NCBI GenBank assembly: GCA_041686915.1
Contig: JAWLDB010000078.1
Location: 1-11,578 of the forward strand
DNA from: JAWLDB01 sp041686915
GTDB taxonomy: Bacteria; Bacillota; UBA994; UBA5500
Reading direction: 5' to 3'
DNA: 11,578 bases
The position numbers and the translations under genes are program-made. Below are positions 6,510 to 11,578 of the stretch, in pieces. The stretch's first letter is position 1; every line of letters starts with the position of its first letter. Below the pieces are notes generated by a model. It searched no databases. It was not told where the DNA came from and saw only the letters and a program-made list of their open reading frames with translations.

Positions 6510-7491
6510 GACCGTATGCGTCATCGGCACTTGCTTCAGCTGCGCCTTGGCCCGCCACACCTCGTATAGTCTTAGCAGATAGACACACGCAAGTATTGAT
6601 GAGCTGCCAAAGAGTTGTAGCCCCGTAAGGCGTTCGTCAAGAAGCCAGTACGCCACTATGGCAGTGAAGACTGGCTCCAGCGTCACTATCATGTTTGCCA
6701 TGCTGGAAGGGAGATAGACCAGGCTGACATTGTACAACCCAAAGCCCAGTACAGTAGGACCAGCTGCCAATAAGATCAGCACTCCCCATCCTGTGAGCGA
6801 ACTGCCTAACCAGAAGATTTCCGAGAGAGTCCCAACCGTCCCTGGGAGAAGGCCAGACCCACACCAGTTGAACAGTAGTAGAAAAAGACAGGCAAAGGTG
6901 AAGGTGTAGAACAGGGTCGTCCAAGGATTAAGACCGCGCTTTGATGCAGCCCGCCCCAGCAGGCTGTAACCTGCATAGGCGAGTCCGGATAGCAGGCCGG
7001 TGTAGATACCAGACAGATTTGTCTGCCAGACAAGCGGGTCAGCAGCCCCGGATACCAGAGAACACCCACCGAGGGTGATTGCCCACCAGGATTAACTTAG
7101 GCCCGTCCAGATGCTCTTTTAGCAACCACCAACCCAGAATGGCTGTGAATGCTGCTGAGCAATAGACCAGGACAGTGGAAACGGCAGCCCCATTCAAGAC
7201 TACGGACAGGGTCCAAAGGGCATTAAACACAGCCAGCACAAATCCATAACCAATAAGATAGACTGTCTGACGCCAGTTTACTCGCAGCAAACGCAACTTC
7301 CAGAGGAACGGCAATACCGTGAGTGCTGTAAAACCGTCCCGCCAAAAGGCTAGTACTAATGCGGGTAGCTCAAAGGTTTGCGTAAGGTACCGGATAAAGA
7401 TTGCGGTCGTCGAGAGTACAACCGCACATACCAAGGCGGCGGTATATCCGCGACGCAAGTCATACCCGGTGTCATAGGCAGTTCCCGGCAA
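6492..7491 (-). pseudogene. EamA/DMT-family transporter interrupted by a one-base frameshift
   Basis: Two in-order fragments together encode a ten-helix drug/metabolite transporter of the EamA family. The first (from 7491) ends in a false tail after 'LVGNHPRWVF'. Removing one base in the CCC run at 7082-7084 gives 'LVAITLGGCSLVSGAADPLV' and an open frame to the TGA at 6492-6494, about 332 aa, normal for the family. The second half keeps the typical 'LEPVFTAIVAYWLLDERLTGLQLFG'. The first has 'VLVYCSAAFTAILGWWLLKEHLDG', so both EamA repeats are present. The start is best placed at TTG 7491, because a GAGGAGGAG site (7500-7507) precedes it at proper spacing. Frames extending to 7551 lack such a site. 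It is divergent from a MocR regulator and may be its target, an exporter of amino-acid-like or cofactor-like compounds. A sequencing error is a real alternative to a true pseudogene. Confidence 0.85.
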
Positions 7492-7499
7492 ATCTGATC

Positions 7500-7507
7500 T
7501 CCTCCTC
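7500..7507 (-). promoter_or_regulatory. Ribosome binding site fixing the TTG start of the EamA gene
   Basis: The minus strand reads GAGGAGGAGATCAGATTTG. The GGAGG core ends 9 nt before the TTG at 7491. No comparable site precedes the upstream in-frame TTG (7551) or ATG (7545), so the 20 extra N-terminal residues are probably not translated. Confidence 0.65.
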
Positions 7508-7537
7508 GTGGTGGTTTTATGGCTATCATAGTCTTTT

Positions 7538-7586
7538 ATTGGCATGCGCAATAGAACCGATTAGTGCGAAAAAATGCCATGCCAAT
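7538..7586. repeat. 9-bp inverted repeat upstream of the EamA gene
   Basis: ATTGGCATG (7538-7546) is matched exactly by its reverse complement CATGCCAAT (7578-7586), with 31 bp between the arms. It lies upstream of the transporter start at 7491, in the divergent control region. It could be an operator or a long-loop RNA structure in the transporter leader. It differs from the repeat near the regulator promoter. Confidence 0.4.
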
Positions 7587-7651
7587 TTATCTGGCTACTT
7601 AATGCCCTGTTGCCGAGTCTCATAATATATTGCTTTAACACAGATGGTAGC

Positions 7652-7699
7652 ATTGGCTATATCGGCGTCGCCGTAGTATGATGTTTTCGATATAGCAAT
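7652..7699. promoter_or_regulatory. Imperfect inverted repeat bracketing the MocR promoter, candidate operator
   Basis: ATTGGCTATATCG (7652-7664) and CGATATAGCAAT (7688-7699) are inverted copies differing by one extra G in the first arm. The left arm covers the putative -35 of the regulator gene and the right arm lies just after its -10. A smaller perfect palindrome, CGGCG-T-CGCCG (7663-7673), sits in the promoter spacer. This layout fits autoregulation by the MocR protein or control of the divergent transporter. MocR proteins often bind direct repeats rather than inverted ones, so the assignment is tentative. Confidence 0.5.
7653..7682 (+). promoter_or_regulatory. Putative sigma-A promoter of the MocR gene
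   Basis: The -35 is TTGGCT (7653-7658), with an 18-bp spacer, and the -10 is TATGAT (7677-7682), five of six matches to consensus. Transcription would start near 7689, about 28 nt before the ATG at 7717. It overlaps the inverted repeat described above. Confidence 0.5.
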
Positions 7700-7716
7700 C
7701 CGCAGGGAGGAGTTTT

Positions 7717-9180
7717 ATGCGCATCCCGTTGGAACGGCAAAGCGAGCAACCACTTTATAGACAAGTCAAGGCACATATCCGTGACAGTATCATTGCTGGG
7801 AACCTTACTCCGGGAACCAGGTTGCCAGCAAGCCGTAAGCTAGCTCTTGACCTTGGCGTCAGTCGTATTACAATTGAAAACGCCTATGCCGAGCTGGAGG
7901 CTGACGGTTTGGTTGACTCACGTATTGGGAGTGGTACCTATGTGCTCCATCCCCATTCATTGCCCGTCATATCTCTCTGCACCGGTGTTTGGCCTCTCTG
8001 GCAGCAGAGCATTCCAAGGCCTGACTGGGAAGATACAATCGCCAAGACGGATCAAATGCTCAGCAGCTCCACCCTGGAACGCCCGATCTCGTTTGCCGAT
8101 GGTAATGGCGACCCCCGCCTGTTTCCGGTGGATAGCTTTCGCAAATCGATGCAAGAAACCCTAAAAGATGATGGTATTAGCGCACTGCAATATGGAGCGC
8201 CGGGTGGTTATTTTCCTTTGCGCAACGCCATCGCTCATGTGCTTGCCAGTCAGGGTATACAAACCCAGGCTGAAAACATCCTGATAACCTCCGGGTCGCA
8301 ACAGGCTATGTCCCTGGTGCTGCAGTTGCTGATGCAACCTGGCGATGTAGTTCTAGTGGAGAGCCCAACCTATGCCGTAGCTCTAGACCTATTCCGGGCC
8401 CACGGGTTAAGGATTGTGGCCATTCCGGTCGACGAAGAGGGCATGGTCGTTGACGAGCTGGAAGCAGTACTACAGCGATATCACCCCAAGCTGATTTACA
8501 CCATACCGAACTTTCATAATCCTACCGGAACTTGCATGAACGGACGGAGACGGCGCATGCTGGTGGCTCTAGCTGACCGCTACAATATACCCATTCTGGA
8601 AGATGACTTTGTGGGTGACCTGCGCTATGAGGGAGCTGCCCAGCCGGCATTGAAGGCCCTTGACCCGGGCGGTAGAGTAATCTATATCAGCACATTCTCC
8701 AAGATGCTGATGCCCGGCCTCAGGGTTGGCTTCATGATTGCTGAAGGCCCAATCTTTGAGACCCTTATCAGCCGTAAGCATGTGCATGACTTGGCTACAT
8801 CGAACCTGATCCAACACGCCTTAAACTCGTATGTAACCGTTGGAAGATATCAATCCCATCTTAGGCGGTCGGTACGCCTTTACCGTAAACGACGTGACAC
8901 GATGGTAGATGCCATTAGGCGATATCTCCCCACAGCAGAGTTCCATACGCCCTACGGTGGCTTGTTCGTCTGGCTTAAGTTACCTGACGTCTCAGCTGAA
9001 GAGCTGCTTAAGCGTTCGGTTAAGCAGGGCATTGCTTTCGCTCCCGGTCACAGATACTATGCTGATCGAACGACAGGCGCCCATTACCTGCGTCTCAATT
9101 TCGCGATGCTGCAGCCAAATGAAATCGAGGAGGGCATCAAGCGCCTCGGACACGCGGTTGATCAGGGCTCAAGTGAATAA
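7717..9180 (+). CDS. MocR-type transcriptional regulator (GntR wHTH plus aminotransferase domain)
   Basis: A 487-aa regulator of the MocR/PdxR/GabR type. Residues 1-76 form a GntR winged helix-turn-helix: 'PLYRQVKAHIRDSIIAG' (12-28), 'LPASRKLALDLGVSR' (36-50) and 'GLVDSRIGSGTYV' (64-76). From about residue 85 it is a fold-type I aminotransferase-like domain. PLP-site residues are visible: 'PNFHNPTG' (264-271), D296/D297 in 'ILEDDF', the Schiff-base lysine K329 in 'STFSKMLMPGLRVGF', and R459 in 'YLRLNF', the usual carboxylate-binding Arg. Such proteins sense PLP or a PLP-amino compound and control a neighbouring gene. The GGGAGG site (7705-7710) fixes the ATG. The divergent EamA transporter is the natural target candidate. 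It probably regulates itself as well, given the inverted repeat at its promoter. Which effector it senses cannot be told. Confidence 0.92.
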   Translation: MRIPLERQSEQPLYRQVKAHIRDSIIAGNLTPGTRLPASRKLALDLGVSRITIENAYAELEADGLVDSRIGSGTYVLHPHSLPVISLCTGVWPLWQQSIPRPDWEDTIAKTDQMLSSSTLERPISFADGNGDPRLFPVDSFRKSMQETLKDDGISALQYGAPGGYFPLRNAIAHVLASQGIQTQAENILITSGSQQAMSLVLQLLMQPGDVVLVESPTYAVALDLFRAHGLRIVAIPVDEEGMVVDELEAVLQRYHPKLIYTIPNFHNPTGTCMNGRRRRMLVALADRYNIPILEDDFVGDLRYEGAAQPALKALDPGGRVIYISTFSKMLMPGLRVGFMIAEGPIFETLISRKHVHDLATSNLIQHALNSYVTVGRYQSHLRRSVRLYRKRRDTMVDAIRRYLPTAEFHTPYGGLFVWLKLPDVSAEELLKRSVKQGIAFAPGHRYYADRTTGAHYLRLNFAMLQPNEIEEGIKRLGHAVDQGSSE

Positions 9181-9186
9181 TAGGAA

Positions 9187-9223
9187 AACAAAAAGGCTTT
9201 CTGAGAAATCTCAGAAAGCCTTT
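9187..9223 (-). terminator. Terminator of the serS-tRNA-tadA island, shared with the MocR gene
   Basis: A perfect 15-bp inverted repeat (9192-9206 with 9209-9223) forms the stem. On the minus strand it is followed by TTTTTGTTTT (complement of the A-run before 9195), a classic intrinsic terminator 15 bp after tRNA-Ser(GGA). On the plus strand it lies 11 bp after the MocR stop and has only TTT behind it, so it may serve both convergent units. Confidence 0.85.
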
Positions 9224-9237
9224 AAAATCAGTATAAA

Positions 9238-9330
9238 TGGCGGAGAGGGCGGGATTCGAACCCGCGACACAGCTTTCGCCGTGTACTCGATTTCCAGTCG
9301 AGCGCCTTCGACCAACTCAGCCACCTCTCC
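9238..9330 (-). tRNA. tRNA-Ser(GGA)
   Basis: A class II tRNA with 7-bp acceptor GGAGAGG/CCTCTCC, discriminator G and encoded CCA (9238-9240). The anticodon loop CTGGAAA, closed by CTCGA/TCGAG, gives anticodon GGA, reading UCU and UCC. A long variable arm (ACACGGC-GAAA-GCTGTGT) is as expected for serine. The T arm is CGCGGGTTCGAATCCCGC. It is the last gene of the minus-strand tRNA island. Confidence 0.97.
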
Positions 9331-9337
9331 ACGGTGG

Positions 9338-9357
9338 TGTTTGGATTATTCCAAACA
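9338..9357 (-). promoter_or_regulatory. Hairpin / possible extended -10 before tRNA-Ser(GGA)
   Basis: A perfect 8-bp inverted repeat (9338-9345 with 9350-9357, loop TTAT) lies between the two serine tRNAs, 7 bp before the 5' end of tRNA-Ser(GGA). No T-tract follows, so it is not a terminator. It could be a processing spacer. The minus strand also reads TGG-AATAAT here (9353-9345), resembling an extended -10 at a proper distance from the tRNA, but without a -35. Confidence 0.35.
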
Positions 9358-9381
9358 AAGGTATGCGGTTGTTATTTAAGC

Positions 9382-9472
9382 TGGCGGAGAGAGTGAGATT
9401 CGAACTCACGGAGCAGAGTTACTGCTCACCCGATTTCGAGTCGGGCGCCTTAAACCACTCAGCCATCTCTCC
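9382..9472 (-). tRNA. tRNA-Ser(CGA)
   Basis: A class II tRNA with acceptor GGAGAGA/TCTCTCC, discriminator G and encoded CCA (9382-9384). The loop CTCGAAA, closed by CCCGA/TCGGG, gives anticodon CGA, reading UCG. The long variable arm is GAGCAGTAACTCTGCTC. Its 5' end lies a single base after the tadA stop codon, so it must be processed out of the tadA transcript unless it has its own promoter inside tadA. Confidence 0.97.
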
Positions 9473-9473
9473 G

Positions 9474-9932
9474 CTATAATCTTTGTCGCAGTTCTGCAAA
9501 GAACTGGCGAAGTAGCTGGCTGCTTTCATCCGCCAAGACGCCTGACAGAACTTCAACTCGATGGTTAAGCCGATCATTCTGCACCAGGTCCATCACACTG
9601 CCACACGCTCCTGCCTTCGGATCAAATGCTCCGAATACCAGGGTCGGTATGCGCGCCATCACTATAGCGCCTGCACACATCGGACATGGTTCAAGTGTGA
9701 CATACAGCGTACAGCGTGTCAGCCGCCATCCGCCAAGCAACTCATTAGCTTGTCTGATGGCCAGCAGTTCAGCATGAGCTGTGGCGTCATGAGTCGTCTC
9801 CCGCAGGTTATGCGCCCGGGCTACAATCTCGCCATCGCGTACGATGATTGCACCAATCGGTGTCTCACCAAGGCTGTAGGCAATCCGTGCTTCATCCAGC
9901 GCTTCATTCATGAAGCGCACATGATGCTCCAC
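9474..9932 (-). CDS. tadA: tRNA-specific adenosine deaminase TadA
   Basis: A 152-aa zinc deaminase of normal length. It converts A34 to inosine in tRNA-Arg(ACG) so that the tRNA can read CGU, CGC and CGA. Zinc ligands and catalytic residues are H53-A-E55 (TAHAELLAI) and C83/C86 (LEPCPMCAGAIV). The N-terminal 'FMNEALDEARIAYSLGETPIGAII' region and C-terminal 'ADESSQLLRQFFAELR' helix are typical of bacterial TadA, and 'DPKAGACGSVMDL' is a further family signature. The start is GTG at 9932, with AGAGGTG about 8 bp upstream and the expected N-terminal length. It sits within a tRNA cluster that includes its own substrate tRNA-Arg(ACG), 172 bp upstream, and tRNA-Ser(CGA) begins 1 bp after its stop. 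It is very probably transcribed with them. Confidence 0.95.
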   Translation of the reverse strand: MEHHVRFMNEALDEARIAYSLGETPIGAIIVRDGEIVARAHNLRETTHDATAHAELLAIRQANELLGGWRLTRCTLYVTLEPCPMCAGAIVMARIPTLVFGAFDPKAGACGSVMDLVQNDRLNHRVEVLSGVLADESSQLLRQFFAELRQRL

Positions 9933-9972
9933 CTAGCCACACCTCTTTACAACACCAGAATGAGTTTGCTAA

Positions 9973-10048
9973 TGGTGCACCCGGAGGGAATCGAACCCCC
10001 GACACGTGGTTTAGGAAACCACTGCTCTATCCACTGAGCTACGGATGC
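9973..10048 (-). tRNA. tRNA-Arg(CCU)
   Basis: A 76-nt class I tRNA including encoded CCA (9973-9975). The acceptor is GCATCCG/CGGGTGC (one G-U pair), the discriminator A, and the D arm GCTC...GAGC. The anticodon loop TTCCTAA, closed by GTGGT/ACCAC, gives anticodon CCT, reading AGG. The T arm is GGGGGTTCGATTCCCTC. It lies 40 bp upstream of the tadA start. Confidence 0.96.
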
Positions 10049-10067
10049 TCGTTAAAAGTCTATACAG

Positions 10068-10091
10068 AAAACGGTGCCAGTATGGCTACCG
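10068..10091 (-). terminator. Possible weak terminator or processing hairpin after tRNA-Arg(ACG)
   Basis: On the minus strand CGGT-(A)-GCCA-TAC-TGGC-ACCG forms a stem of 8 pairs with one bulged A (10072-10091), followed by TTTT (10068-10071). It lies 12 nt after tRNA-Arg(ACG) and 23 nt before the next tRNA. It resembles a leaky intrinsic terminator that would lower transcription into tRNA-Arg(CCU) and tadA, or a processing element. Confidence 0.4.
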
Positions 10092-10103
10092 AAATTCACT
10101 AAA

Positions 10104-10180
10104 TGGCGCGCCCGGCAGGATTCGAACCTGCGACCACCGGATTCGTAGTCCGTTACTCTATCCAGCTGAGCTACGGGCGC
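10104..10180 (-). tRNA. tRNA-Arg(ACG), the TadA substrate
   Basis: A 77-nt class I tRNA with encoded CCA (10104-10106) and acceptor GCGCCCG/CGGGCGC. The anticodon loop CTACGAA gives anticodon ACG, which becomes ICG after deamination by TadA. The loop sequence CUACG.A around A34 matches the known TadA recognition context. The anticodon stem ACGGA/TCCGG has four good pairs and an A-G mismatch at its base (27-43). The T arm is GCAGGTTCGAATCCTGC. It starts 6 bp after tRNA-Ser(GCU), so the two share a transcript. Confidence 0.96.
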
Positions 10181-10186
10181 ATGTTA

Positions 10187-10280
10187 TGGCGGAGAGGGCG
10201 GGATTCGAACCCGCGATACAGGTTTACCCCGTATAACCGCTTAGCAGGCGGCCGCCTTCGACCTACTCGGCCACCTCTCC
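10187..10280 (-). tRNA. tRNA-Ser(GCU)
   Basis: A class II tRNA of 94 nt including CCA (10187-10189). The acceptor is GGAGAGG/CCTCTCC with discriminator G. The loop CTGCTAA, closed by GCCGC/GCGGT, gives anticodon GCT, reading AGU and AGC. The long variable arm (ATACGGGGTAAACCTGTAT) supports serine. It has its own good promoter about 14 bp upstream. Confidence 0.97.
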
Positions 10281-10293
10281 GTGTCGCCATATT

Positions 10294-10323
10294 ATCATAA
10301 CACAACCGCAGTGAGCCGGGCAA
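10294..10323 (-). promoter_or_regulatory. Putative promoter of the tRNA-Ser(GCU)/tRNA-Arg(ACG) unit
   Basis: On the minus strand -35 TTGCCC (10323-10318), an 18-bp spacer and -10 TATGAT (10299-10294) with an upstream TG, making an extended -10. The hexamer ends 13 nt before the tRNA 5' end, so a very short leader is expected, as is usual for tRNA operons. It suggests that the cluster after tRNA-Ser(UGA) is transcribed independently of serS. Confidence 0.6.
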
Positions 10324-10361
10324 GCGTCAATTGCTTCCATAAGGGCCCTACTATCAGCTGC

Positions 10362-10378
10362 ATTACGTTATGCGTAAT
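10362..10378 (-). repeat. Short hairpin after tRNA-Ser(UGA)
   Basis: ATTACG (10362-10367) and CGTAAT (10373-10378) form a 6-bp stem with a 5-nt loop directly behind the CCA end of tRNA-Ser(UGA). No T-tract follows, so termination is doubtful. It may help 3' processing. The rest of the spacer to 10280 contains only the next promoter. Confidence 0.3.
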
Positions 10379-10379
10379 T

Positions 10380-10469
<90 letters not shown>

Positions 10470-10489
10470 GCTTGTTAATCGCAAAATCT

Positions 10490-10519
10490 AGTCTACCACA
10501 GATTTCGCTCAAGTGTCAA
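10490..10519 (-). promoter_or_regulatory. Strong tRNA promoter between serS and tRNA-Ser(UGA)
   Basis: On the minus strand a consensus -35 TTGACA (10519-10514), an 18-bp spacer and an extended -10 TG-G-TAGACT (10495-10490). Transcription would start near 10483, about 14 nt before the tRNA. The perfect -35 plus TG element marks this as a strong, probably constitutive promoter. It also means the tRNA does not depend on read-through from serS. No convincing serS terminator is seen in this 67-bp gap, only a weak TTGTT/AACAA hairpin near 10521. Confidence 0.7.
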
Positions 10520-10536
10520 TTTGTTAAAAACAAGCA

Positions 10537-11578
10537 TTATTTGGAGCGAGTGATGCGGTCGGCACGCATGTATGGTCGTAGCACTTCTGGCACAATTACA
10601 TCGCCTTGTGCTGTCTGATAGTTCTCAAGAATAGCGGCGATCGTACGGTCGATAGCTAGACCAGAGCCGTTTAACGTATGCACCATTTCAGGCTTGGCTT
10701 TTGGCTCTGGCCGGTAGCGGATATTGGCGCGTCGTGCCTGATAGTCTTCAAAGTTGCTGACAGACGAAATCTCCACATATCGGTTATAGCTTGGCATCCA
10801 AACTTCCGGGTCGTATTTCTTGGCTGCCGTAAAGCCAAGATCGCCAGTGCACATCTGCATGACACGATACGGCAAGCCTAATGCCTGTAGAACTGCTTCT
10901 GCTTCGCCCAGCAGTTTCTCCAGTTCCTCATATGATGTCTCCGGTTTAACAAATTTGACCAACTCGACTTTATTAAATTGATGCATGCGGATGACTCCGC
11001 GTGTATCCCGACCAGCTGATCCTACTTCCGAACGGAAGGATGGACAGTACGCTACATAGTAAATCGGCAGCTGCTCTCCATCAATGATCTCGTCGCGGTG
11101 CAAGTTGGTCACCGGTACTTCTGCTGTTGGATTGAGGAAATAGTCATGGCCTTGCAGTTTGAAGGCATCTTCTTCGAACTTTGGCAGTTGTCCTGTTCCA
11201 GTCATACTGTCGCGGTTAACTATGTAAGGCGGAGAGACCTCACGATAACCATGCTTTTCTATGTGAGTATCAATCATGAAGTTCTTGAGTGCCCGCATCA
11301 ACCTCGCACCTAAACCCTTGTATGCGACAAAACGGGTACCTGTAACCTTCACCCCGCGCTCCCAGTCGATAATATCAAGCTCAGTGCCTATTTCCCAGTG
11401 TGGTTTCGGGTCAAAGTCAAATTGCGCTGGCTTTCCCCAGTCCTTAATGAACACGTTGCCGCTGTCATCTGCACCCACAGGTACACTCGCGTGAGGCAGG
11501 TTAGGGATGGTCAGTAGCTCTTGCTGCAAGCCCTCCTCAGTTGCCCTGAGTTCATTGTCCAGCTCTTTGATCCGTTGA
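10537..11578 (-). CDS. serS: Seryl-tRNA synthetase, 5' end outside the window
   Basis: A class II aminoacyl-tRNA synthetase that charges tRNA-Ser (and tRNA-Sec where present) with serine. About 346 residues are visible. The N-terminal 80 or so, most of the coiled-coil arm that reads the long variable arm, lie beyond the right edge. The frame runs open to the edge (QRIKELDNEL just before the 'LLTIPNLPHASVPVG' junction), so the gene does not start at the internal TTG near 11529. Class II motifs are clear: motif 1 region 'GYREVSPPYIVNRDSM', the serine-binding 'NPTAEVPVTNLHRDEI', motif 2 'CPSFRSEVGSAGRDTRG' and motif 3 'LNGSGLAIDRTIAAILENYQ'. The C terminus is normal. It lies directly upstream of four serine tRNA genes on the same strand. 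A T-box leader would be outside the window. Confidence 0.96.
   Translation of the reverse strand, partial: QRIKELDNELRATEEGLQQELLTIPNLPHASVPVGADDSGNVFIKDWGKPAQFDFDPKPHWEIGTELDIIDWERGVKVTGTRFVAYKGLGARLMRALKNFMIDTHIEKHGYREVSPPYIVNRDSMTGTGQLPKFEEDAFKLQGHDYFLNPTAEVPVTNLHRDEIIDGEQLPIYYVAYCPSFRSEVGSAGRDTRGVIRMHQFNKVELVKFVKPETSYEELEKLLGEAEAVLQALGLPYRVMQMCTGDLGFTAAKKYDPEVWMPSYNRYVEISSVSNFEDYQARRANIRYRPEPKAKPEMVHTLNGSGLAIDRTIAAILENYQTAQGDVIVPEVLRPYMRADRITRSK

Noticed and set aside
6286..6582. 98-aa plus-strand frame after the M20 gene
   Set aside because: It runs straight through the 15-bp terminator hairpin and into the antisense of the transporter, with no family features.
9237..9479. Plus-strand frame giving 'AERAGFEPATQ...' over the two serine tRNAs
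   Set aside because: This is the well-known false protein produced by translating the complement of tRNA-Ser genes. The DNA is fully explained by the two tRNAs.
9561..10037. 158-aa plus-strand frame opposite tadA
   Set aside because: It lies antisense to the clear TadA coding sequence and tRNA-Arg(CCU), with no recognisable domain.
11529..11578. serS starting at the internal TTG near 11529
   Set aside because: The same frame stays open to the window edge and encodes the end of the seryl-tRNA synthetase coiled-coil arm, so the true start lies outside.

Overview
The window looks like a chromosomal segment of a Bacillota bacterium, probably Clostridia or Negativicutes. The grounds are strong AGGAGG-type ribosome binding sites, TTG and GTG starts, sigma-A-like promoters, CCA-encoding tRNA genes and a serS/tRNA/tadA neighbourhood. 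No species can be named from the sequence alone. Nothing in it looks like a phage, transposon, CRISPR array or defence island.

Left part (1-6340) is mostly small-molecule metabolism. A minus-strand pair encodes a GNAT acetyltransferase followed by a small cupin, ending at a perfect 32-bp palindrome at the window edge. Divergent from it is a plus-strand pair of tandem paralogous amidohydrolases of the imidazolonepropionase-like group, both 387 aa, 2 bp apart, with a clear terminator. Converging on that terminator is a minus-strand pair: a VOC/glyoxalase-fold protein and an arginase-fold protein that lacks several canonical arginase residues. Divergent from this pair is an M20 aminoacylase/carboxypeptidase-like hydrolase with a TTG start, followed by strong hairpins. 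Five hydrolase-type or metal-fold genes side by side suggest breakdown of amide- or ureide-like nitrogen compounds, but no substrate can be deduced.

Middle part (6340-9223) holds a divergent pair: a MocR-type regulator (GntR wHTH fused to a fold-type I aminotransferase domain) on the plus strand and an EamA/DMT transporter on the minus strand. The transporter reading frame is broken by one extra base near 7082-7084 and otherwise reads through perfectly. The intergenic region carries an imperfect inverted repeat bracketing the regulator's putative promoter, a candidate operator.

Right part (9190-11578) is a translation island on the minus strand. The order of transcription is serS (5' end outside the window), tRNA-Ser(UGA), tRNA-Ser(GCU), tRNA-Arg(ACG), tRNA-Arg(CCU), tadA, tRNA-Ser(CGA), tRNA-Ser(GGA), terminator. 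The four serine tRNAs can read all six serine codons and lie next to seryl-tRNA synthetase. The tRNA-Arg(ACG), whose wobble adenosine is the substrate of TadA, lies just upstream of tadA. Two good tRNA promoters are visible.

I found no clearly undescribed multi-gene system. The best leads are the variant arginase-like enzyme and its hydrolase neighbourhood, the MocR/EamA operator with the frameshifted transporter, and the arrangement of the serine/TadA island.
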